Assembly (NCBI GenBank): GCA_964509335.1
Contig: CAZDXB010000033.1
Location: 1-28,068 of the forward strand
Direction: 5' to 3'
Source of the DNA: CAZDXB01 sp964509335
GTDB lineage: Bacteria; Bacteroidota; Ignavibacteria; Kapaibacteriales; UBA2268
Length of the DNA: 28,068 nucleotides
Shown in pieces: positions 1 through 8,332 of this stretch. The translations under genes were made by a program, and so were the position numbers. Below the pieces are notes generated by a model. That model saw only the letters and a program-made list of their open reading frames with translations, made no database searches and was not told where the DNA came from. Every line of letters starts with the position of its first letter. The stretch's first letter is position 1.

Positions 1-2
1 AC

Positions 3-2129
3 CTTAACGCGCTTGATAAAGGATGTAGGTTTATGTGGATTCCCGGAAAGCACGCTTTGAGAATGGGAAAAGTTGAAGGAGATTGGGTGGACGCTTGGGA
101 TTACGATAGTTGCGGCAATTCGTCAATAGCTTTTGGACATAATGTTCGTGCGCCAGGACACGGAGCTACAGCCATCGGTTTAAATATATCTTCTTTTGGT
201 TCACATACAAAAAGTATTGGAACTGTCATATCGAATTCGGGTGAAAATAGTATTGCTATTGGAAATGAAATAATTATGAATGAATATGGTAATAACTCTT
301 TTGCATTTGGAAGGAAATTGGAAAATAAAGCTCAATATTCTACAGCTATGGGAAACTATATGAAAGTAACACCCGGACATACAGGATCTTTTGTTATTGG
401 AGATGCATCTTCAACAAATAAACTTGGATCAACAGAGCCAAATCAAATGACTATGAGATTTTGCGGAAATACAGATATAGATGATGAAGAGTCTTATTCC
501 TATAGATTTTTAACAAGCGTAGATACTGACGGTAACACAACAGGATTATTTTTAAATAGATTTACATCTGATCTAGTTGTAACTTCTGATAGCAGTTTAA
601 AAACTGATTTTCAGGATATTGATAGATTTGATATTTTAAATGACATACAAGAATTGCCGATTTATACTTGGCGTTGGAAACCGCGCGAAGTTGAGGTTGA
701 CTCTGGGGTTTACGTAATGGACTCCGTTGATTTTAGATTTATCGGACCTACCTCTCAAGCGTTTTTGAACGCTTTCCCATTGGGCGTTCCCGATAGCTGT
801 AAGATAAACGTTTCGGTTATGAGAGGCGTTACTTTAGCGGGCGTTCAAGCTTTAGCTTACCAGACCGATTCATTATTCGATATGCACGATAGAACTTGGA
901 AAACTAACGGCAATTCTGTCGCCGGAGATAAATATTTAGGAACGAACAACTCAATGCCTCTAATATTCAAAACTAATTCAACGGAACGAGGTAAAATAAC
1001 CGACGACGGCGCGTTTTTATTAACGAGTTCAACGGGAAGTTCTACTATTAGCGGTTCGGGCAAACGCTTGATGTGGCTTCCATCGAAACCCGCGTTTCGT
1101 GCTGGCTACGCGACAGGCAACGAATGGGATTACGATAGCGTTGGAACCTATTCGACCGCTCTGGGATACAGCGTAAAAGCCTCTGGAAATTATTCAACAG
1201 CCATTGGGAATAACGTATCTACTAACGACAAAGAAGGTTCTGTTATTATTGGAGACAACGCGATAATGCCGAGTCCTACTCTTTCTTCAACCGATAATCA
1301 GGTAACAATGAGATTTTGCGGTTCGGAAAGTAGCACATTGACGGAAGACGCCGCGTATAAGTTTTTCACGAATCCTAACGAAACCGAAGGAGTGTATTTA
1401 GCGCCGGGAGAAAGCGGCTGGAGAACGGTAAGCGACCGAGACAAAAAAGATGAAATAAAAGAAGTTAACGGAGCAAAAATTCTCGAGTCGATAAGTGCCG
1501 TTCCCGTTTACTCTTGGATATATAAAGATTCTAAGCCCGGTTATACTTATATTAGTCCTATGTCGCAAGATTTTGCTAAAGAATTTAAATACGGCAATAT
1601 GGATTCGCTTTCCATAAACTCAATGATAATGGACGGAGTTTTGTTCGCGGGAGTTAAAGAGTTGGCTGTAAAAGTAAATGAAATTGAGAAACTGATTGAC
1701 ACTTCCTCTATAGCTCGAGACGACGAGAAGAAAGAAAAGTTAAACAGAGAAGTAAACGAGCTAAGAAAAGAGAATACCGAGTTAAAATTGCGGCTCGAAA
1801 TACTTGAGGAAAAAATAGATAAAATGACGAACACGAACAGCAATATTATCGACTGCTACAAGGATATTAAGTTAGAGCAAAATATACCGAATCCTTTCGA
1901 CGGAGTAACAGAAATAAAGTGTGCCGTCCCCGAAAAATACGGCAAAAACATTAAGCTAGTAATAACCGACGGAACGGGATTAAAGGAAATAAAGGAATAC
2001 GACTTGAAGCCGGGAATTGAAAATACAATTAGCGTGTCGGCAAAAGATTTCGATACTGGAGCTTATATTTATGGAATTCAAATTAAAGGAGAAGTAGTGA
2101 AAAGTAAAAAAATGATGATAATTAAGTAG
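3..2129 (+). CDS. Trimeric adhesin/tail-fibre-like protein: two YadA-head + peptidase S74 modules, T9SS sorting tail (5' partial)
   Basis: The frame is open to the window edge. The ATG at 33 lies inside a motif (MW-I-P-x-K-x-A-x-R) that recurs internally, so the true start is upstream. Residues are numbered from that ATG. Module 1 has YadA-like head repeats (SIAFG, TAIG, SIAIG, SFAFG, STAMG; about 30-125), a TMRFCG motif (140-145) and a peptidase S74 (intramolecular chaperone) domain with S185 and K190. A linker (about 290-335) resembles tail-fibre proteins (YLGTNNSMPLIFKTN). Module 2 repeats the plan: MWLP (347), STALG/STAIG, TMRFCG (425-430) and S74 with S467/K472. A coiled coil follows (about 545-600), then a T9SS type A tail (about 614-698, NIPNPF, ending KKMMIIK). 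Likely a secreted, trimeric surface protein. Domains are seen in sequence; adhesion is inferred. The head part of module 1 is markedly AT-rich. Confidence 0.85.
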   Translation, partial: LNALDKGCRFMWIPGKHALRMGKVEGDWVDAWDYDSCGNSSIAFGHNVRAPGHGATAIGLNISSFGSHTKSIGTVISNSGENSIAIGNEIIMNEYGNNSFAFGRKLENKAQYSTAMGNYMKVTPGHTGSFVIGDASSTNKLGSTEPNQMTMRFCGNTDIDDEESYSYRFLTSVDTDGNTTGLFLNRFTSDLVVTSDSSLKTDFQDIDRFDILNDIQELPIYTWRWKPREVEVDSGVYVMDSVDFRFIGPTSQAFLNAFPLGVPDSCKINVSVMRGVTLAGVQALAYQTDSLFDMHDRTWKTNGNSVAGDKYLGTNNSMPLIFKTNSTERGKITDDGAFLLTSSTGSSTISGSGKRLMWLPSKPAFRAGYATGNEWDYDSVGTYSTALGYSVKASGNYSTAIGNNVSTNDKEGSVIIGDNAIMPSPTLSSTDNQVTMRFCGSESSTLTEDAAYKFFTNPNETEGVYLAPGESGWRTVSDRDKKDEIKEVNGAKILESISAVPVYSWIYKDSKPGYTYISPMSQDFAKEFKYGNMDSLSINSMIMDGVLFAGVKELAVKVNEIEKLIDTSSIARDDEKKEKLNREVNELRKENTELKLRLEILEEKIDKMTNTNSNIIDCYKDIKLEQNIPNPFDGVTEIKCAVPEKYGKNIKLVITDGTGLKEIKEYDLKPGIENTISVSAKDFDTGAYIYGIQIKGEVVKSKKMMIIK

Positions 2130-2132
2130 ATT

Positions 2133-2177
2133 AATATATCTCCCGTTATTGTATGGAATAGCGGGAGATATATTTTT
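2133..2177 (+). terminator. Rho-independent terminator after the adhesin-like gene
   Basis: An 18-bp stem (2133-2150 with 2157-2174) contains one G-U pair and has a six-base loop. A T run ends at 2177. It begins 3 bases after the stop codon, so it should end transcription of the upstream gene and leave the propeller gene to its own promoter. Confidence 0.85.
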
Positions 2178-2245
2178 ACGTTATTAAAAGTAACTTCATT
2201 AATTCAATATTTAACCAAGATATTAATTTATTAAAAGGTGTTTAA

Positions 2246-3565
2246 ATGAAATATATTATATTAGTTATTGTTGTTTTTCCAATTACTCTATTCTTTATTC
2301 ATGCAGAGGATTGGACAATATATGATTACGATAGTTTGTTGCCAGATATTAAACCTATCGAAATAAGCGATATTTCTGAGGATTCTAAAGGTAATATTTG
2401 GTTTAGTAATAAAGGATATCGTTCAAGCGTATTTTATTTTTCCGGGATTTCTTGGAAAGTAGTATTGCCTGAAAAAGACGGTCTTGAAATGTCAACAAGT
2501 TCTTTAGCCATTGATAATAATGATAATATATGGGTTACACCTCAGGGAGCTATTGGATTAGCAAAATATAACGGTAAAGAATGGATTATATACAACGCTT
2601 ATAATTCAGGCGCGCCGGTCGGCGGCATTGAAACAATATACTCACTTAAAATAGATAAAGAGGGCGACTTTTGGATTGGCTCAAACGAGAAAGGCGCAGT
2701 TAAATTTGACGGTGAAAGCTGGCAATTGTTTGATACTACAAATACGCCGCTTCCAAATATAAGAATCAGCGATATTGAAGTAGATAAACAAGGAGCTATA
2801 TGGATGATTGCATGCTCTAATAGATATTTGGGTTATTCGGATCCATCTGCTTTAGTAAGATACGACAAGGGCAGTTGGACTATATATTCAAGAGAAAACT
2901 CAGATTTTATTCATCATTTTCCAACTGCGCTAGCGATTGATTCATTAGGAAATATTTGGATTGGCTCCGAAGACCATTCACCTAAAATATCAATGTTTGA
3001 CGGCGAAAAATTTACAATATTTAAAGAAGAGAATTCAGAAATACCTCGTGAAGCCAGTTATGTAATGTCATTGGAAGTTGATAAAAACAACAATTTATGG
3101 GCCGGAACATACGGATCCGGCGTAATAAAATTCGACGATATCGGTTTTAATTGGAAAGTATATAAAGAAAACAATTCGGGTTTGCCTGAAAACGATGTTT
3201 ATTCAATACATGTGGATGCACAGAACAGAAAATGGATAGGAACATCAAACGCTATAGCGGTTTTGGACGAGAGCACGCCAGTAATCGAAGAGAAACGAAG
3301 CGATAATTCTGTAAAATTAAGCGTCTCGCCCAACCCCGCCGCCAAAAGCGTAACCGTTCGCTACGTCGTCGAGGCGCCGAGCGATATTTCAATTTACTTA
3401 ACGGACGTTCTCGGCTCGCGTCGGCAACTTTTAGCGAGCGAATTTAAAAGTCCGGCGAACTACACAGAAACATTCGACGTTTCCGTCTTGCCCCCCGGCG
3501 TTTACTACGTCGTCCTGCGCGCCGGCGGCGCCGTCCGTAGCGAGAAAGTAGTTGTGGCGCGGTAG
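2246..3565 (+). CDS. Secreted seven-bladed Reg_prop beta-propeller with T9SS sorting domain
   Basis: The N-terminus is a signal peptide (hydrophobic residues about 3-18, likely cleavage near residue 20 after HA). The body holds exactly seven copies of the 'two-component regulator propeller' signature, an acidic/Asn loop followed by W-x-G/S: NIWFS, NIWVT, DFWIG, AIWMI, NIWIG, NLWAG, RKWIG. That is enough for one closed seven-bladed propeller. The last 80 or so residues are a T9SS type A sorting domain (SPNPAAKSV ... GVYYVVLRAGG ... KVVVAR). No catalytic or DNA-binding domain follows, so this is a free secreted propeller, not a hybrid sensor. The ligand is unknown. An AAAGGTG ribosome site (2234-2240) sets the start. 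The T9SS part is far more GC-rich than the propeller. Confidence 0.85.
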   Translation: MKYIILVIVVFPITLFFIHAEDWTIYDYDSLLPDIKPIEISDISEDSKGNIWFSNKGYRSSVFYFSGISWKVVLPEKDGLEMSTSSLAIDNNDNIWVTPQGAIGLAKYNGKEWIIYNAYNSGAPVGGIETIYSLKIDKEGDFWIGSNEKGAVKFDGESWQLFDTTNTPLPNIRISDIEVDKQGAIWMIACSNRYLGYSDPSALVRYDKGSWTIYSRENSDFIHHFPTALAIDSLGNIWIGSEDHSPKISMFDGEKFTIFKEENSEIPREASYVMSLEVDKNNNLWAGTYGSGVIKFDDIGFNWKVYKENNSGLPENDVYSIHVDAQNRKWIGTSNAIAVLDESTPVIEEKRSDNSVKLSVSPNPAAKSVTVRYVVEAPSDISIYLTDVLGSRRQLLASEFKSPANYTETFDVSVLPPGVYYVVLRAGGAVRSEKVVVAR

Positions 3566-3680
3566 CGCATAGTCAGGCGCTAAACGTATGAGCGAGAAAC
3601 TCTTTTGTCAAGTCTATTTCTCATATTCGCTATAAACTATTGTAACAACTTTATCAATAAATAAAGTAATAAATATAACT

Positions 3681-3714
3681 TGCGTCATATTCTATAATAT
3701 GATATGTTTACGCA
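3681..3714 (+). promoter_or_regulatory. Inverted-repeat element upstream of the outer-membrane barrel gene
   Basis: Nested inverted repeats: outer TGCGT (3681-3685) with ACGCA (3710-3714), inner TCATATT (3685-3691) with AATATGA (3696-3702). A TATAAT lies at 3693-3698. A weak Bacteroidota-type pattern overlaps it (CTTG at 3679-3682, 20 bases, TATGTTTA at 3703-3710), one mismatch in each box. It is probably the promoter or operator region of the 3765 gene. Otherwise the 199-base gap 3566-3764 shows only a weak hairpin near 3591-3635 with no T run. Confidence 0.3.
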
Positions 3715-3764
3715 AAAACGAATATGAAACATTTGAAAACGTTTAAAATAAAAAAAGGGCAAAT

Positions 3765-4322
3765 ATGAAGAAACTCATTTGTCTAATCGTCTTAGCGGCG
3801 GCTTTGTCGCCGGCTTTCGCTAAAGAAAAGAAAGAAAGCTATCCCGGACATCAAATAGGCGCGTCCGCTTCGATGTTCTCCGGCGTGGGAATGAGCTATC
3901 AGTATATTATCAATAGCAAAACCAGAGTTAAAGCCACCTGTTTCGTCTATTATTACGACGACGGAGGAGACAAAGACGCTTGGGGAAGCGTCGGAGCTGA
4001 ATTCCAATATAACGTAAGGAATTACGAAGAAACGCGCTTTTATTTGCTTTTCGGACTATCCCGTTATTATTACGAATACGAGTGGGGAGGGAGCGATAAA
4101 TATACGGATATCGAAAGAACTTGGGCTATGGGACCGGGCTTCGGCTTCGAAGTTTTGTTATTGGAGCATTTAGCTTTAAACGCCGAAGTCGGTTTTAACT
4201 TCGCCTACGAAAACAACTCCGATTACAGCTACTATTACTATGAAAACGACCCCTATATAGATAACGATATTTCGAGGACGTATATGATAGGCTTCGGAGT
4301 TGGAATCTATTATAAATTTTAA
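3765..4322 (+). CDS. Small outer-membrane beta-barrel protein
   Basis: The protein has 185 residues. It has a signal peptide (MKKLICLIVLAAALSPAFA, cleavage likely after residue 19), then alternating hydrophobic/polar strands rich in Tyr and Gly. It ends in YYKF, and a C-terminal aromatic residue is typical of outer-membrane barrels. Length and strand pattern suit an 8-strand OmpA/OmpX-like barrel. No peptidoglycan-binding domain follows. The Tyr-rich acidic stretches (near 62-68 and 152-163) would be surface loops. The specific role is unknown. An AAAGGG ribosome site (3754-3759) supports the start. It is monocistronic, ending at a terminator shared with the convergent ferritin gene. Confidence 0.75.
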   Translation: MKKLICLIVLAAALSPAFAKEKKESYPGHQIGASASMFSGVGMSYQYIINSKTRVKATCFVYYYDDGGDKDAWGSVGAEFQYNVRNYEETRFYLLFGLSRYYYEYEWGGSDKYTDIERTWAMGPGFGFEVLLLEHLALNAEVGFNFAYENNSDYSYYYYENDPYIDNDISRTYMIGFGVGIYYKF

Positions 4323-4332
4323 GCGTCAAAAA

Positions 4333-4366
4333 AAAGCCGCCTCGCTCAAAAGAACGAGACGGCTTT
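4333..4366. terminator. Bidirectional terminator between barrel and ferritin genes
   Basis: Stem AAAGCCG-x-CTCG (4333-4344) pairs with CGAG-x-CGGCTTT (4355-4366), one mismatch and a 10-base loop. An A run on the left and TTT on the right let it serve both convergent genes. Confidence 0.8.
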
Positions 4367-4388
4367 AAATTACAATCTATCCAAATTG

Positions 4389-4892
4389 CTACTCTTCTCC
4401 GCCTTCTTGTCTTTGTCCCAATTCGTTGTCAATCATAAGCAGACCGCCTTTGAATCCTTCGACCATCTTCAATCTTTCGACTATCTCGTCGGTCTGGGCT
4501 TCTTCTTCGACCTGCTCGTCCACAAACCACTCTAAGAAATTATGCGAAGCGTGGTCGTTTTCTTTCATAACCAAATCCATCAGTTTATTGATGTTTTCAG
4601 TGATATACTTCTCGTGCTCGTAAGCCGCTTTGAAAACTTCCAAAGCCGACTCCCATTCTTTCGGCGGTTTGTCCATTTTGCCTATTTCTATTTCGCCGCC
4701 TCTGTCCAAAATATAATCGAAGAACCTCATCGCGTGGTCCATCTCTTCGTTCGCCTGAATTCTCATCCAGCTTGCGCATCCGTTCAAATTAATCGCGTGA
4801 AAATAACCAGCCATCGCCAAATAAATATTCGCCGAATACATTTCTCTCGTCATCTGCTCGTTAAAAGCTTTCTCGATTGATTCTTTTATCAT
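4389..4892 (-). CDS. ftnA: Non-haem bacterial ferritin
   Basis: The 167 residues line up with E. coli FtnA numbering without gaps over the ferroxidase centre: E17, Y24, E49, E50, H53, E94, E126, Q127, E129 and E130 are all present. It should oxidise Fe(II) and store iron as a cytoplasmic 24-mer, protecting Fe-S enzymes such as the hydrogenase and complex I encoded nearby. There are no Met haem ligands typical of bacterioferritin, and the protein is too long for Dps. An AAGGAA/GGAG ribosome site lies just upstream. The 77-base AT-rich gap to the histidine kinase gene (4893-4969) should contain its promoter; I see no clear operator there. Confidence 0.93.
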   Translation of the reverse strand: MIKESIEKAFNEQMTREMYSANIYLAMAGYFHAINLNGCASWMRIQANEEMDHAMRFFDYILDRGGEIEIGKMDKPPKEWESALEVFKAAYEHEKYITENINKLMDLVMKENDHASHNFLEWFVDEQVEEEAQTDEIVERLKMVEGFKGGLLMIDNELGQRQEGGEE

Positions 4893-4969
4893 TTCCTTGC
4901 TCCATTGTTATATTAAACAAATAATAATAAAACTAGAAGTTAAAGAAACGAAAATAATCTCAAATTGTT

Positions 4970-6388
4970 TTAAAATGCTATATAGTTTTTCGGTAATATA
5001 ATGTTAAATTCCGAACCGGGAGTGTCGTCGCCGGAAGCTAAGCGCGAAGGCGATTCAACCTCAATTTTTCCGCCGTATCTTTCTACTATTTGCTTCACTA
5101 TCGTCATTCCCAAACCGCTGCCTTCTATTCCTTCCTTTTTCGACGCTTTCGTTCTGTAAAATTCTTTGAATATCTTCTCTTTATCTTCTTTGGGTATTCC
5201 AATGCCGTCGTCGGCGACGACGACGCTTAACTCGTCCTTGCCCCCCGAAATAATAATTCTTATTTTGCCGCCCTTTTTCGTGTATTTCTGCGCGTTCGAA
5301 ATCAAATTGGAAAAAGTCAGCTTCAAAAGAGCGTGATTAGCTTGGATAACCGCTTGCTCGCAATCGTCGCATTCGATTTTCGCGTCCAAATCCTTAGAGC
5401 GGAATAAAACTTTGTTGTCTTCGTAAATTTCGGACAATAAGCTATATATGTTTATATCCTCGACGTCGTCGATATCTTCGGAAATCCTTATTTGCGAAAT
5501 CCTTAGAATGTCGTTTATCGTGTTAATCCCTCTGTCAAGTCTATATTTTGCGCGTTCGAGCGGTCTTTTCTGTTTCTTTTGGATTTCGCCGAGAGTTTCG
5601 CTCAAAAGCATATCCAAATAAGTCGTAGCCGCCGCTATCGGCGTCTTCAAATCGTGAACGACCGACATTACGTAACGCGACTTGGTTTTTTCGGCGTTTT
5701 CCAATTCGTCGTAGGCTTGCGTTAAAGCTCTCTCTCTCTCGTAAAGCTGCTTAGCTATTGAATTCGTTAAGTAAATACTCAAATATAAAGCCAAGCCAAA
5801 AAACAAAAAGAAAACAAATACAAATTCCGGTATTTTATATAATTCAAACTCAATCCACCCGCCAATCGGATGGTGAGGTATAGTTCCGTTTAATTCCAGA
5901 GCCGACCCGCCGGCTGTTATTATTAAAACAGCGGTAATTAAAAGAGCGACTATGCGTCCGGGTAAAAACAAACTGCCGATAATCACGTGAAAGATGAAAA
6001 ACGCGTACATCGGCGATTCCACGCCGCCCGTATAATAAATAAACAGCATTAACGCGATAAAATCCGCGCAGATTTGCAGCAACGCAAAACGCAAACCGTG
6101 AATTTTGAAACGCTTGAAAAAGCTTTGCGGGTCGATTTTCCATAACTTATGAAAGAACAAGTTATACACAAGTATCGAGGCGGCGATAATAGCCAGCGGA
6201 ATCAAGTCGCGGTATATATTAACGTCGAAATAGTTTTTAAAAGCCGCCATTCCGCCTATAAGGGTAACCAGCATAGCGACCGCCCCGTATCTAAGCTTAA
6301 TCAGCCACTTGTTTCTCGCCCGTATTTCGCTCCAAAACTTATCGAATTGGACGCGTTCAGGCGTTAACGTAAAAAACTTCTCTTTCAT
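4970..6388 (-). CDS. Membrane sensor histidine kinase with RegB-like transmembrane domain
   Basis: The protein has 472 residues. The N-terminal half carries about six transmembrane segments (between residues 32 and 210). A short periplasmic/membrane motif G-G-V-E-S-P at 121-126, preceded by YYT, resembles the GGxxNPF quinone/redox-sensing site of RegB/PrrB kinases, with Ser replacing Asn. A short coiled linker leads to HisKA with H245 in SVVHDLKTP. The HATPase domain has the N box (N361/N365), G1 (DDGIGIP, 393-399) and G2 (GSGLGM, 423-428). All catalytic boxes are intact. It lies just beyond the terminator of the hydrogenase operon whose first gene is a lone receiver, the likeliest partner. 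Redox sensing is inferred from the motif and context. Confidence 0.85.
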   Translation of the reverse strand: MKEKFFTLTPERVQFDKFWSEIRARNKWLIKLRYGAVAMLVTLIGGMAAFKNYFDVNIYRDLIPLAIIAASILVYNLFFHKLWKIDPQSFFKRFKIHGLRFALLQICADFIALMLFIYYTGGVESPMYAFFIFHVIIGSLFLPGRIVALLITAVLIITAGGSALELNGTIPHHPIGGWIEFELYKIPEFVFVFFLFFGLALYLSIYLTNSIAKQLYERERALTQAYDELENAEKTKSRYVMSVVHDLKTPIAAATTYLDMLLSETLGEIQKKQKRPLERAKYRLDRGINTINDILRISQIRISEDIDDVEDINIYSLLSEIYEDNKVLFRSKDLDAKIECDDCEQAVIQANHALLKLTFSNLISNAQKYTKKGGKIRIIISGGKDELSVVVADDGIGIPKEDKEKIFKEFYRTKASKKEGIEGSGLGMTIVKQIVERYGGKIEVESPSRLASGDDTPGSEFNIILPKNYIAF

Positions 6389-6411
6389 TAATTCAATTTC
6401 TTTTTAGAAAC

Positions 6412-6440
6412 AAAAACCGCCTCCGTTTTTGCGAAGGCGG
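6412..6440 (-). terminator. Terminator of the hydrogenase operon
   Basis: CCGCCT (6417-6422) pairs with AGGCGG (6435-6440), extended by an inner CG pair step. Five A's at 6412-6416 read as U's on the - strand transcript. It lies 10 bases beyond the hydA stop and before the kinase start. Confidence 0.8.
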
Positions 6441-6449
6441 TCGTTACAA

Positions 6450-8321
6450 TTACGGTATATATTTACCTCTTTTAGAGTAACTCGTATGCAAATACTTATG
6501 AGAAATCTCGCCGCAAGGACCGTCCTTCAAAAAGTTCTCGTACAAGTGTTTAATCGAAGGATTCTCGAACGATTTCTGAACGTCCAAGCTTGCGGCTTCT
6601 TTATATATCGCTTGCGCTCTTTTCTTCCTAATCTCTTCGTTAGTCGGTATCGGTTGCCCGCCGCCGCCAAGGCAGCCGCCTTGACACGCCATTATCTCTA
6701 TAAAATGAACGTCGTCAAGTTCTCCTCTTTTCATAGCTTCCATAATTTTCTCGGCGTTCGCCGTGCCGTGAGCGATGTAGAATTTCAATTCGACACCCTC
6801 CAAAAAGCTCCACTCTTCTTTCAAATCTTCCAATTTGATTGAAGCTTCTCTAACTCCCTCGAAACCTCTGCAACTAGTTATTTCCAAATTCTCAAACGGA
6901 ACTGGCTTACCCGTAGCTAATTCGTAAGCGGTTCTTAACGCGGATTCCATAACGCCGCCCGTCGCTCCGAATATCAAACCGGAACCGGAGTCGCTAAATG
7001 GATTATCGAAAGGACTCTTCGGCAGTTCCTGCAACCTTAAGCCCGCCTCTTGAATCATTTGCGCCATCTCTCGCGTAGTCAAGCCGTAATCGACGTCTTT
7101 GAAGCCCGAAGAAGTCATTTCCGGTCTGTTGCACTCAAATTTCTTAGCGGAGCAAGGCATAAGAGAAACGCAAACTATATCTTCGGGATTTACATCGTTC
7201 ATCTCGGCGTAATGCGTTTTAATTACCGCGCCGAACATTTGCTGAGGAGATTTGCAACTCGAAACATAGTCAAGATACTCCGGATAAAAATACTCGACAA
7301 ACTTAATCCAGCCCGGACAGCAAGAGGTAAACTGCGGAAGCTTAACCGAGTCGTCTTTATCGACTAATTTCTTTTTCAATCTTTGGAGCAACTCAGTCCC
7401 TTCCTCCATAATAGTTAAATCAGCCGAAAAGTTCGTGTCGAAAATCTGGTCGAATCCTATCATCCTTAGAGCGGTATTTAATTCGTAAGTTAAAGAACTT
7501 CCCGGCTCCAATCCGAACTCCTCTCCTATAGCCGCTCTCGGCGAAGGAGCCGTTTGAATAACGACGCGTTTATCGGGATTGTCGATATCGTTCCATACCC
7601 TGTCGGACGGGTCGTTAGCCTTAAGAGCGGCAGTCGGGCATCTATTAATGCATTGCCCGCAATTGATACAAACCACGTCCGCCAAAGGCTTATCCGCGAA
7701 AGTAGCTATCTTAGTGTCGTCGCCGCGATTTATCGCCTCCAAAACTCCGACTTCCTGCAAATCGATGCAAGTCCTAACGCATCTCTTGCACAAAATACAC
7801 TTATTCATATCGCGCCTCAAGGCGTAAGAGGAATCGTCTATTCTGTAACGCGGCTCTTTGATTGTTCCGAATCTATAAAAATCGACCCCGTATTCTTTCG
7901 CTAACTGCTGCAACTCGCAATTGTTATTTCGCGGGCAAACGTAACATTCCCCGTAATGCTCGCTTAAAAGCAAATCCAATATATGTCTTCGCGCTCTACG
8001 CACTTTGGGCGAGCTAGTCCAAACTTTTGTTCTATTCGTAATTGGAAAAGCGCAAGCCGCCGGCAAAGTCCTAACTCCTTCCACCTCGACGACGCAAATC
8101 CGACATACTCCGGCAATACATAAATCGTCGTGATGACATAAAGTAGGTATATGAATATTATTTTGACGGCACGCCTCCAATATCGTCGTGCCCATAGGAA
8201 CTTTATACTCTTCCCCGTTAATTTCAACGCCTATCTGTCCGCCTATCGCTTTTTCGTCGGCTTTCTTAACGCGATAAGGCTTCTGGCTAACGGGGGCTCT
8301 TGATTTCTCGTTTTTCTCCAT
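6450..8321 (-). CDS. hydA: [FeFe] hydrogenase catalytic subunit of a NAD(H)-linked HydABC complex
   Basis: The protein has 623 residues, usual for trimeric HydA. The N-terminal domain is NuoG-like: [2Fe-2S] ligands C62, C73, C76, C90; a His-ligated [4Fe-4S] site H122, C126, C129, C135; and two [4Fe-4S] sites C175/178/181/185 and C218/221/224/228. The H-cluster domain has L1 TSCCPGW (C334 proton-transfer Cys, C335 ligand), L2 MPCSAKKFE (C390) and L3 MACQGGC (C546, C550) followed by GGGGQP. All ligands are intact, so it should be active in reversible H2/H+ conversion in the cytoplasm. There is no Tat signal. It is the last gene of the response regulator-hydC-hydB-hydA operon. Maturases HydE, HydF and HydG are not in this window. 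Confidence 0.95.
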   Translation of the reverse strand: MEKNEKSRAPVSQKPYRVKKADEKAIGGQIGVEINGEEYKVPMGTTILEACRQNNIHIPTLCHHDDLCIAGVCRICVVEVEGVRTLPAACAFPITNRTKVWTSSPKVRRARRHILDLLLSEHYGECYVCPRNNNCELQQLAKEYGVDFYRFGTIKEPRYRIDDSSYALRRDMNKCILCKRCVRTCIDLQEVGVLEAINRGDDTKIATFADKPLADVVCINCGQCINRCPTAALKANDPSDRVWNDIDNPDKRVVIQTAPSPRAAIGEEFGLEPGSSLTYELNTALRMIGFDQIFDTNFSADLTIMEEGTELLQRLKKKLVDKDDSVKLPQFTSCCPGWIKFVEYFYPEYLDYVSSCKSPQQMFGAVIKTHYAEMNDVNPEDIVCVSLMPCSAKKFECNRPEMTSSGFKDVDYGLTTREMAQMIQEAGLRLQELPKSPFDNPFSDSGSGLIFGATGGVMESALRTAYELATGKPVPFENLEITSCRGFEGVREASIKLEDLKEEWSFLEGVELKFYIAHGTANAEKIMEAMKRGELDDVHFIEIMACQGGCLGGGGQPIPTNEEIRKKRAQAIYKEAASLDVQKSFENPSIKHLYENFLKDGPCGEISHKYLHTSYSKRGKYIP

Positions 8322-8332
8322 AACTCATTCGC

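Noticed and set aside
33..35. ATG at 33 as the true start of the adhesin-like gene
   Set aside because: The frame is open to the window edge and the residues around this Met match an internal motif of module 2, so it is an internal Met.
3566..3680. A terminator or small RNA after the propeller gene
   Set aside because: The only hairpin (AGCGA/TCGCT near 3591-3635) is interrupted by a bulge and has no T run.
4426..4880. Open frames antisense to the ferritin gene
   Set aside because: Ferritin is certain from its metal ligands; the antisense frames have no start signals or recognisable motifs. The same applies to other frames antisense to hyd, nuo and nad genes.
6672..6686. L3 motif MACQGGC instead of MACPGGC in HydA as a sign of an inactive or new hydrogenase
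   Set aside because: The position between the Cys and Gly-Gly varies in active enzymes; all H-cluster cysteines and the proton-transfer Cys are present.
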